From Thermopetrobacter sp964430935 (GTDB lineage Bacteria > Pseudomonadota > Alphaproteobacteria > Rhizobiales > Aestuariivirgaceae): DNA of 46,905 nucleotides. Location of the stretch: positions 1 to 46,905 of the forward strand of contig CAYSHK010000019.1 of the NCBI GenBank assembly GCA_964430935.1, in the 5' to 3' direction. The first letter of the stretch is position 1. The number at the start of each line of letters is the position of its first letter. Made by a program: the position numbers and the translations under genes. A model generated the notes under the pieces. It saw only the letters and a program-made list of their open reading frames with translations. It had not been told where the DNA came from and did no database searches. Positions 40,408 to 46,905 of this stretch are shown piece by piece.

Positions 40408-41421
40408 ATGGGCATCCTTGACTTTCTGAAGAAATCGCCCCTGCAAGAGCGCCACGAGGAAGCGGTGCGCCAGCAGATCGAGAAGCAGCGCGCGGAACGC
40501 CGCAAGCGCTTCCGCGTCCTCGTTTCGCTCAAGGACGAGGAAACTCTCTACGTCGTCCGGCTCGCCGCCCGACTGGCGAACTGCGAGACCTGCGACATCA
40601 TCCTGCTGTACGTGCGTCCCATCGACAGGTCGGGAAGCATCCAGATCAACATCGCGCGGCGCAACATGCTCGAGGCCGGCGTGGAGCTGCCAGGTCTGCG
40701 GCTTCTGAAGAAGGGCCTGGAGGTGCTCAAGGAAGAGCTGAAGATGCCGCTCGACCGCTGCGAGACGCACACCAGCCACACCGACGCCTGGGGAGATCCC
40801 GCCGGCGACAACAAGGTGTCGTTCCGGTGTCCGCAGGGGCGCGAGATCGTCCTCAAGCTGAAGGTGGCCCCCGACATCACCACGGGCATTCTGGACCAGT
40901 ACGAACTGGGGCCCTACAACCTGATCATCATGGGCGAGCCGACGCGCTGGAAGAAGTCCGGGTTGTGGGTTCTGTTCCACCATGTCGTTGCGGAACGGGT
41001 CATGGCGCTGGCCCCCTGCTCCGTCATGATCGCGCGCGATTCCCTCGACCGGAAGGGCTTCTTCATCTGCACCGACGGCTCGGCGCGCTCCATGAACGCG
41101 GTGCGGCGCTCGGCCATTCTCGCCTACGAGGCGGGCGAGGAGATCACGCTGTTCTCCGTCGCTCCCACGCAGGCGGAGCACGAAAAGGCCCGCAAGGCCG
41201 TGGACGACGCCGCGGCCCTGCTCGACAAGCTGGACATTCCGGTGAAGGAAACCATCGTCGCCATCGGCGACCCGGTGGAGAAGATCGTCGAGTACGGGGA
41301 GAAGTACCTCGTCACTGTGGTGTCCGACGAGGGACGCTCGCGCCTGCAGCGGATCCTGTTCGGCTCCACCGCGACGGAAGTGGCCCGCAAGGCCCGGACC
41401 TCCGTGCTGGACGTGCGCTGA
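40408..41421 (+). CDS. Tandem-domain universal stress protein
   Basis: A 337-residue cytosolic protein with two UspA-type domains: the first at about 33-215, with an extra insertion (about 105-160), and the second at about 222-337 (RKGFFICTDGSARSMNAVRR then VTVVSDEGRSRLQRILFGST), close to the ATP-binding loop. The N-terminal KSPLQERHEEAVRQQIEKQR is a charged helix, likely coiled coil. Usp domains bind ATP or signal nucleotides and often regulate partner membrane proteins. The 3-nt gap to the DASS permease suggests it acts on or with that carrier (inference). Confidence 0.88.
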   Translation: MGILDFLKKSPLQERHEEAVRQQIEKQRAERRKRFRVLVSLKDEETLYVVRLAARLANCETCDIILLYVRPIDRSGSIQINIARRNMLEAGVELPGLRLLKKGLEVLKEELKMPLDRCETHTSHTDAWGDPAGDNKVSFRCPQGREIVLKLKVAPDITTGILDQYELGPYNLIIMGEPTRWKKSGLWVLFHHVVAERVMALAPCSVMIARDSLDRKGFFICTDGSARSMNAVRRSAILAYEAGEEITLFSVAPTQAEHEKARKAVDDAAALLDKLDIPVKETIVAIGDPVEKIVEYGEKYLVTVVSDEGRSRLQRILFGSTATEVARKARTSVLDVR

Positions 41422-41450
41422 CGCGGCAACCTTTCACGCCCGCGCCGGGC

Positions 41451-41485
41451 GGTCGCGGGAAACATCTCCCGCTACCGCCGCGACC
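41451..41485. repeat. Inverted repeat between the USP and the Ala/Pro-rich gene
   Basis: GGTCGCGG (41451-41458) pairs with CCGCGACC (41478-41485), with an inner CGGGA/TCCCG. It lies 30 nt past the USP stop and 58 nt past the end of the opposing gene; it is a possible bidirectional terminator, but no T-run is present on either side. Confidence 0.4.
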
Positions 41486-41542
41486 GGTGGTCCATGGGCT
41501 GGCGCGCGGACCTTCAGTCCGGAAGTCCGCGGCGCGCCGGTG

Positions 41543-43114
41543 TCACTTCTCGGCTTCCAGGGCGTCGAGATACTCGTCCAGGTGTTCGCGGTTCTCGAAA
41601 CGGAGCCAGCCCTCGTCCATTTCCGCCTCGATCGTGCCGTCCGACAGGATCCGCGCCTGACGCCCCCGGATGACGCGCTGCTCCACGACATAGAGCAGAT
41701 CCTCTCCGACGGGCTCCGCGTCCCCTTCGGCCTCGGCCGCGCCTTCCTCCCCGGCGGGCTCCGCAACGTTCTTCAGCACCTTCTCCAGCGGCTGCTCCTC
41801 GCCGGGAACGGCCGCAGCCGTCTTCCTTTCCGAGAAGACGCTCTCCTTCTTCAGAGCCTCCAGACGGGCGGCGATCTTCTCCGCGGCGGACATTCCCTTG
41901 CCCTTGCCGTCTCCTCCGCCCGCAGCGCCGAACACGGCCCCGGCGGGCTCTTCCACCGCCGCATCCGCGCCCGCATCCGCCGGCTTGTCACCACCGGCCG
42001 CCATTCCGCCCTTCGCGGCCTCCGGCTCCGTCCTCCTGCCATCGGGCGCGGCGGGCCTCTTCGCCTCATCCGTCCGCGCGCCGGCGACGGGCTCCTCCTT
42101 CCCCCGCCGAGGCTGCTCGGCCTTTCCGGCGCTTCCCTCCTTCGCCCGCGCGGCAACGGCGGGCGCATCCTTTCCACCAGCGGGACGGTCATCGGATGGC
42201 GTCTTCCTTCCGTCCGCAACCTTTCCGCCGGGCGTCGCGTCCGGCTTCTCCGTTGCCGACGCTCCATCTCCCTTGCCCGAGATATCCCGTTTTCCGGTCC
42301 CGGGCCGGCCAATTCCGGGCTTCCCGCCTTCGGATCTTCCGGTTTCCGGCTTTCCGCCAACGGCGGCCTCCGGCCGCTCCTTCGCTTCCACCCGCTCCTT
42401 CGATGCCGGCTTCGCCTCGGCGGGCTTCTCCGTGGTTTTCTCCACGGCCGGCTCCGCCTTCCCGGCCTTTTCCGCGACGGATATCGAAGACGTTTTCACG
42501 GCGGCGACGGGCTCCGGCCCGGCTGATGCGGCGCTCCCCTTCGTCGGCGCTCCGCTCTCCTCCGGCGTCAAGGGAGCCGCCGCAGCCTCCTCCATCCCGA
42601 CTTTCTCCGGAGCGGCATCGGTCCGCTTCTCCGCGGACGCATCCCCCGCGGCGCCCTGCGCGGCCATGGCGGCAACGGCCGCCGCGGCAGCCATATGCCC
42701 GGACGTCGGCGCCTCTCCCGTCGCCGGGCCCCGGGTCGCGGCGGGCGGCTCGGCAGCCGGTGCGGCGGGCGGCGCGGTCGCGGCCGTTGGAGGAACCGCC
42801 GGCGCGAGGGGCTCTTCTCCTCCATAGGGAGGCTCTGCCTCCTCCATGCCCGCGACCTCCTCTCCGGATGCGGCGAAGGCGTTCTGCTGCTCGCTGACGA
42901 GATAGAGCAGATGCAGGATGTTGGCGTTCAGCTCCTGCAGTCCCGCAACGATCACGCCAAGTCCCAGCAGCAGCAGCCCCCCGACCAGCAGGGCCGCGCC
43001 AAGCGCCGGTGTCACCCCGACGAGCACATCGCCCGGAGCCAGCCAGCTCATGACGCTGATGGCCGCGCCGAAAGCGATGAGGATGAGGGCGACCACATAG
43101 AGGAAGATTTTCAT
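41543..43114 (-). CDS. Membrane-anchored Ala/Pro/Lys-rich low-complexity protein
   Basis: An uncharacterised 523-residue protein in three parts. Residues 3-62 hold two membrane helices (FLYVVALILIAFGAAISVM; LVGGLLLLGLGVIVAGL). A central region of about 370 residues is low complexity, rich in Ala, Pro, Lys, Glu and Gly with phrases such as EKPAEAKPASKERVEAKERP, and is expected to be disordered. The C-terminal 55 residues are ordered and acidic (VVEQRVIRGRQARILSDGTI, then EMDEGWLRFENREHLDEYLD). A 145-nt gap then terminator precede mrp downstream to the right. GC-rich and with many open antisense frames, but the strong helices and the C-terminal block argue it is real. Function unknown; spanning the envelope is conceivable. 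Confidence 0.7.
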   Translation of the reverse strand: MKIFLYVVALILIAFGAAISVMSWLAPGDVLVGVTPALGAALLVGGLLLLGLGVIVAGLQELNANILHLLYLVSEQQNAFAASGEEVAGMEEAEPPYGGEEPLAPAVPPTAATAPPAAPAAEPPAATRGPATGEAPTSGHMAAAAAVAAMAAQGAAGDASAEKRTDAAPEKVGMEEAAAAPLTPEESGAPTKGSAASAGPEPVAAVKTSSISVAEKAGKAEPAVEKTTEKPAEAKPASKERVEAKERPEAAVGGKPETGRSEGGKPGIGRPGTGKRDISGKGDGASATEKPDATPGGKVADGRKTPSDDRPAGGKDAPAVAARAKEGSAGKAEQPRRGKEEPVAGARTDEAKRPAAPDGRRTEPEAAKGGMAAGGDKPADAGADAAVEEPAGAVFGAAGGGDGKGKGMSAAEKIAARLEALKKESVFSERKTAAAVPGEEQPLEKVLKNVAEPAGEEGAAEAEGDAEPVGEDLLYVVEQRVIRGRQARILSDGTIEAEMDEGWLRFENREHLDEYLDALEAEK

Positions 43115-43257
43115 GACTCAAGCCCCTTGGTATGCAAACACAGCCGCCGCAACACGACCGTACCTCTCTCTCCGATACTGCCTCACTGCCGCTCACCAAA
43201 CGGTTAACACTAGATTCACTATTAGTAGGCGGCGGCAATTTTATGTTTTTTAACAGG

Positions 43258-43289
43258 AAAACGCGGCAGGGCGTCAACCCTGCCGCGTT
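43258..43289 (-). terminator. Terminator of mrp
   Basis: AACGCGGCAGGG (43260-43271) pairs with CCCTGCCGCGTT (43278-43289) around a 6-base loop. On the minus strand TTTTCC follows. It lies about 40 nt past the mrp stop (43330). Confidence 0.8.
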
Positions 43290-43329
43290 CCGTTTCCAGA
43301 TTTTTCCACCGATGCGGGTGTTCAGCCGC

Positions 43330-44451
43330 TCATTCGACGACGATCCGCGGCATGGAACGGCGGCCCGTGTCGCCGGTGTGCAGCTTGTTCCAGATGGTTT
43401 CCGCCATCTGGCGATAGGCCTTCGCATGCGGGCTGTCGGGTTCCGTGGCCACGATCGGACGGCCGGAATCCGAACGCTCGCGCAGATCCGGATCGAGCGG
43501 GATCTCGCCGAGGAAGGGCACACCCATCCGCTCGGCCTCCTGGCGGGCGCCGCCGTGACCGAAGATCTCGTGCCGCGTATCGCAATTCGGGCAGATGAAG
43601 TAGCTCATGTTCTCGACGATGCCGAGAATGGGCACGTTCACACGCTTGAACATGTTCAGGCCCTTGCGCGCGTCGATCAGGGCGAGATCCTGCGGCGTGG
43701 AGACGATGACGGCACCGGAGAGCGGCACCTGCTGCGCCATGGTCAGCTGGGCGTCGCCGGTGCCCGGAGGCATGTCCACGACCATCACGTCGAGATCGCC
43801 CCAGGAAATCTCGTGCATCATCTGCTGCAGCGCCGACATGACCATCGGACCGCGCCAGATCACCGGAGTGGCCTCGTCGACCACGAAACCGATGGACATG
43901 GCCTTCAGACCGTAGGCCTCGAGCGCCTTCAGCTTGTCCGGGTTCTCGGGATCGGGCTCCGGCTCCTGCTTCAGGCCGAGCAGCTTGGGCAGGGAGGGAC
44001 CGTAGATGTCGGCGTCCAGAATGCCCACCTTCAGGCCGAGGGAGGCAAGCCCCAGCGCGAGATTGATGGAGGTGGTGGACTTGCCGACACCACCCTTGCC
44101 GGAAGCCACCGCGATGATGTGCGACACGCCCGGAATGCCCGGAGCCTGCGACGCGGTGGGCTGCGGCGCCTTCCTGGGCCGTCCGCCCTCCTCGCCGGGC
44201 TTCTTTTCGGCGGTCAGCGCGACCATGACCTTCTCGACCCCGTCGAGGGCGCTCACCGCCTCCTCCGCCGCCTTGCGGACGGGCTCGTATGCGGACGCCT
44301 GATCCGGATCGACCTGCAGGGCGAACATGACGTTGCCGCCGGCGATGACGATTTCGGACACCATGCCGGCGGAGACGATGTCCACCTCGCCGCCAGGAGC
44401 CTTCACGGACTTCAGAGCTTCCGTGATCCTTTCCTTGGTGATCTCTGACAT
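43330..44451 (-). CDS. mrp: Mrp/NBP35 family ATP-binding protein (Fe-S cluster carrier)
   Basis: A 373-residue P-loop ATPase that in this family carries or assembles Fe-S clusters. It has an N-terminal MIP18-type domain (about 5-80), a Pro/Lys-rich linker (82-108), the deviant Walker A AVASGKGGVGKSTTS (114-128), Walker A' region ILDADIYGPSLPKLLG, Walker B-like VDMPPGTGDAQLT, and the CxxC cluster motif in YFICPNCDTRHEIFG. TAAGGGAAAA precedes the ATG. A terminator follows about 40 nt after the stop. Confidence 0.96.
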   Translation of the reverse strand: MSEITKERITEALKSVKAPGGEVDIVSAGMVSEIVIAGGNVMFALQVDPDQASAYEPVRKAAEEAVSALDGVEKVMVALTAEKKPGEEGGRPRKAPQPTASQAPGIPGVSHIIAVASGKGGVGKSTTSINLALGLASLGLKVGILDADIYGPSLPKLLGLKQEPEPDPENPDKLKALEAYGLKAMSIGFVVDEATPVIWRGPMVMSALQQMMHEISWGDLDVMVVDMPPGTGDAQLTMAQQVPLSGAVIVSTPQDLALIDARKGLNMFKRVNVPILGIVENMSYFICPNCDTRHEIFGHGGARQEAERMGVPFLGEIPLDPDLRERSDSGRPIVATEPDSPHAKAYRQMAETIWNKLHTGDTGRRSMPRIVVE

Positions 44452-44590
44452 TTTTCCCTTACCTGAACTGTATGCGTGTCTGCTGCGCCGGACGCCCCCG
44501 CCTCCGGCACGTTTCGCGCCCTGCCTAGCACATTTCCGGCCGTCCGGGTAAGGGGGATCGTTCCCCTCCCCGGCCGTTTCCGGACATTCT

Positions 44591-45463
44591 TCAGGACCCG
44601 GTGGACTGGAGCTTCCGCAGCGGCCAGCGTCCGCCCATCTCGTGGGTGATGTCGGCGGCGGCCTCGGTCACCAGAGTGCCGAGCTGCGCAAGACGCTGGG
44701 AGGAGATGCGTGCAGCGGGACCGGACACCGAGATGCCGGCGACCGGCTCGGCGTGCTCGTTGAAGATGACGGATGCGACGCAGCGCAGACCGATGGCCGT
44801 CTCCTCGTCGTCGATGGCGTAGCCCCTGGCCCTGATGGCAGTCAGATCACGGCGCAGCTCCGCCTCCGAGGTGATGGTCCGCGCCGTGAGCGGACGCGGA
44901 TCCCAGCAGCCGAGGATCTTCTCCAGCGTCTCCTGCGACGAGAAGGCCAGCAGCGCCTTGCCGATGCCGGAGGCGTGGATGTAGGCCCGCCCGCCGGGGC
45001 CGGCGATCGCGCGCATCATCTTCTTGGTCTCCACCTGCGCCAGATAGATCACCTCGCAGCGGTCGAGGATGCCGAGATTGACCGTCTCGCCGGTGGCATG
45101 CATCAGCCGGCGCATGATGGGACGCGCGATCTGGATCATGTCGCGCGAACGGATGAAGGCGGACCCGACCTGGAAGGCCTGCACGCCGATCATCCAGGTG
45201 GAGCGTTCCGCATCGAAACGGACGTAGCGTTCGTTCTGGAGCGTGGTCAGAAGACGGTGCGCCGTGGAATTCGGCAGCCCCACCTCGCGCGCCAGCTCGG
45301 AGAGCGACAGCCCCTGCGGGTGATAGGACAGCGCATTGAGCAGCTTCAGGGCGCGGGACAGGGACTGCACCTGTCCGGAGGAGCGCAGCGACTCCTTCGA
45401 CGGCACCTTGACGTCCTGCCTGCGAACGCCGCATGGGGTGAGATTGTGGTTGTCCATCAGCAT
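44591..45463 (-). CDS. IclR family transcriptional regulator
   Basis: A 290-residue repressor or activator. The N-terminal winged helix (about 32-92) includes LSLSELAREVGLPNSTAHRL, and the C-terminal IclR effector domain includes GETVNLGILDRCEVIYLAQV and the HASGIGKALLAF signature. Met3 is an alternative start. The C-terminal Ser/Thr-rich tail (RKLQSTGS) is unusual but short. It has a plausible own promoter with an ACTC...GAGT dyad over it that could allow autoregulation. No target operon is obvious: its neighbours are mrp and a phosphohexomutase, so the effector is unknown. Confidence 0.92.
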   Translation of the reverse strand: MLMDNHNLTPCGVRRQDVKVPSKESLRSSGQVQSLSRALKLLNALSYHPQGLSLSELAREVGLPNSTAHRLLTTLQNERYVRFDAERSTWMIGVQAFQVGSAFIRSRDMIQIARPIMRRLMHATGETVNLGILDRCEVIYLAQVETKKMMRAIAGPGGRAYIHASGIGKALLAFSSQETLEKILGCWDPRPLTARTITSEAELRRDLTAIRARGYAIDDEETAIGLRCVASVIFNEHAEPVAGISVSGPAARISSQRLAQLGTLVTEAAADITHEMGGRWPLRKLQSTGS

Positions 45464-45580
45464 GGTCCTGAGTCCTTAAGTCCGTGCGGGCGCCGGAACC
45501 TTCCGGCCCCTCGCCCCGGCCACATCGCGGGAGTTTCTCCCACCCTCCGGCACCGGGGCTTCTCTCCTGTATTCCCGACC

Positions 45581-45608
45581 TTTTTACTCGGTTTTTAGAA
45601 TGAGTCAA
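45581..45608 (-). promoter_or_regulatory. Candidate promoter of the IclR gene
   Basis: Minus-strand TTGACT (45603-45608), a 16-base spacer, then TAAAAA (45581-45586). The spacer and flanks hold the ends ACTC (45586-45589) and GAGT (45602-45605), a possible weak operator. The leader would be about 110 nt. Confidence 0.5.
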
Positions 45609-45735
45609 GGGTAATATGGTGCCGCGTGGGGAAAAATCCGGACCGGGCGGCCATCGCACCACCGGCCGGCGTGAAAGGGACGGCGGCAGGATCGGCCATC
45701 GCCCCGCGCATCCCGGATGGCCGCGCCTCGCTCCG

Positions 45736-46905
45736 TCATATCGTCTGGTTGTACTCCCCGACGTTGCCGTAGCCGGCCAGGTGGGTGGTGATGTCCTCCA
45801 CGACGGCGCGCATCATCTCCTCCGAGACCGGGCTCTCGGCGACGACGACCAGTTCCGGCTTGTTGGAGCTGGCGCGGATCAGTCCCCAGGTTCCGTCCTC
45901 GAGGGTAAAGCGGCAGCCGTTCACGGTATTGACGCCGGTGATGCGCAGTCCCGCCACGGTCTCCCCGGCCTCCATGCGCCCGCGGTAGTGGGCGACGACC
46001 CTTTCGATCACCCCGTATTTCTCCTCGTCCGGGCAGTGCGGCGCCATGGTCGGCGTCCCCCACGTCCTCGGCAGCTCCCGGTACAGATCGGCCATGCTCT
46101 TTCCGGGGTTGTGGTCGAGCATGTGCAGAACGGCGATGGCCGAGACGATACCGTCGTCGTAGCCCAGCCCGACCGGCGGACGGAAGAAGAAATGTCCGGA
46201 CTTCTCGAAGCCGGCTATCGCCTCCAGCTCCGTGGTGCGGCGCTTGATGTAGGAATGGCCGGTCTTGTAGTAGTCGGTTTCCGCACCGAGCTCCCTCAGC
46301 ACCGGATCGGTTTCGAAAAGCCCGGTGCTCTTCACGTCCACGACGAATTTCGCGCCGGGGAAACGGCGTGCCAGATCGCGGGCGATGAGCACGCCGATCT
46401 TGTCGGAGAAGATCTCGTTTCCTTCGTTGTCCACCACGCCGCAGCGGTCTCCGTCGCCATCGAACCCCAGTGCGAGATCGGCTCCCGTCTCCCGCACCAT
46501 GGCCGCCATGTCGTGCAGCATCTTCATGTCCTCGGGATTCGGGTTGTAGTGCGGAAAGGAATGATCCAGTTCGCAGTGCAGCTCGACGACCTCGGCCCCC
46601 ATGGCCCGCAGCACCTCCGGCGCGAAGGCCCCCGCCGTGCCGTTGCCGCACGCGCAGACGACCTTCAGCGGACGGGAAAGCGTACCGGCTCTCCTCTTCA
46701 GGTCCGCCAGATAGTGTTCCCGCACCTCCGGGCGGTGCACGAGGCGCCCGCCCTCCCTCTCCTTCCAGCCGCCGGAGAGCACGATGTCGCGCAGGGCGCC
46801 CATCTCGTCCGGTCCGAAGGTCAGAGGAGCGTCGCATCCCATCTTGACACCGGTCCAACCGTTGTCGTTGTGGGAGGCGGTGACCATGGCCACGGCCGGC
46901 ACATC
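45736..46905 (-). CDS. Phosphomannomutase/phosphoglucomutase, N-terminus missing
   Basis: C-terminal 389 residues of an alpha-D-phosphohexomutase, cut by the window edge; about 100 residues are missing. It interconverts hexose 1- and 6-phosphates for surface polysaccharide or central sugar metabolism. The active-site phosphoserine loop is TASHNDNGWTG (S11 of the visible part), the magnesium loop is GFDGDGDRCG (about 147-156), the sugar-recognition region includes FEKSGHFFF, and the phosphate-binding end is in RASSNKPELVVVAE. The AlgC/ManB-type bifunctional class fits the length and loops. It is followed by the IclR gene after 272 nt and shows no terminator hairpin. Confidence 0.93.
   Translation of the reverse strand, partial: DVPAVAMVTASHNDNGWTGVKMGCDAPLTFGPDEMGALRDIVLSGGWKEREGGRLVHRPEVREHYLADLKRRAGTLSRPLKVVCACGNGTAGAFAPEVLRAMGAEVVELHCELDHSFPHYNPNPEDMKMLHDMAAMVRETGADLALGFDGDGDRCGVVDNEGNEIFSDKIGVLIARDLARRFPGAKFVVDVKSTGLFETDPVLRELGAETDYYKTGHSYIKRRTTELEAIAGFEKSGHFFFRPPVGLGYDDGIVSAIAVLHMLDHNPGKSMADLYRELPRTWGTPTMAPHCPDEEKYGVIERVVAHYRGRMEAGETVAGLRITGVNTVNGCRFTLEDGTWGLIRASSNKPELVVVAESPVSEEMMRAVVEDITTHLAGYGNVGEYNQTI

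Noticed and set aside
41540..42827. Long plus-strand frames opposite the Ala/Pro/Lys-rich gene
   Set aside because: They are low-complexity mirror images of the minus-strand protein, with no membrane helices, domains or ribosome sites.
1..46905. CRISPR array, insertion sequence or tandem repeat block
   Set aside because: I found no regularly spaced direct repeats, transposase-like protein or terminal inverted repeats; repeats seen are single hairpins or low-complexity coding sequence.

Overview
The window is a high-GC (roughly two thirds G+C by eye), gene-dense bacterial chromosomal segment with no integrase, transposase, phage gene or CRISPR array. The gene content and order (aspS, rnd, ppx, ppk, an hdaA-type DnaA-related gene, an AI-2E permease and purMN close together; a liv operon carrying a DUF6867-type membrane gene; a PCuAC copper chaperone; TRAP and DASS transporters) point to an alphaproteobacterium, most likely of the Rhodospirillales or a related order. 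This assignment rests on remembered family and neighbourhood patterns, not on a search.

Layout. 1-941: edge of a surface-glycan cluster (start of a polysaccharide deacetylase-like gene overlapping a sugar formyltransferase). 984-4938: aspS, divergent rnd, and a small secreted basic protein. 5137-13066 (all minus strand): ppx, ppk, hdaA, AI-2E permease, CDP-alcohol phosphatidyltransferase, undecaprenyl-phosphate sugar transferase. 13323-13398: tRNA-Val(CAC) with a strong promoter. 13457-15877 (minus): class II aldolase, purN, purM. 16069-20559 (plus): DUF2066 protein and a complete TRAP transporter (dctP, dctQ, dctM). 20612-23787 (minus): neutral zinc metallopeptidase and two tandem histidine kinase-like proteins with eroded ATP-binding domains. 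24051-27070 (plus): nadE and gltX, overlapping. 27120-28157: moaA. 28294-33768 (minus): livHMGF, a DUF6867-like gene and the binding protein, with a terminator and a good promoter. 34023-35587 (plus): degenerate cupin resembling DMSP lyases, then an EamA permease. 35661-37228: divergent PCuAC chaperone and PNPOx-fold protein around three stacked dyads, one an FNR-type box, then an unlisted 51-residue membrane microprotein. 37287-38687: M20 peptidase. 38848-41421: DASS permease followed after 3 nt by a tandem universal stress protein. 41543-46905 (minus): Ala/Pro/Lys-rich membrane protein, Mrp ATPase, IclR regulator, and a phosphomannomutase/phosphoglucomutase cut by the window edge.

How the genes work together. 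Most are housekeeping: tRNA charging (aspS, gltX, tRNA-Val), purine and NAD synthesis (purM, purN, nadE), molybdenum cofactor (moaA), polyphosphate turnover (ppk, ppx), replication control (hdaA) and envelope lipid or polysaccharide synthesis. Three nutrient-uptake systems (TRAP, Liv ABC, DASS) make up much of the rest. The points most worth a second look are the tandem degenerate kinases, the dyad cluster at 36213-36290, the cupin without its usual metal ligands, the DASS-USP pair, and the low-complexity membrane protein beside mrp. I saw no clearly novel multi-gene system.
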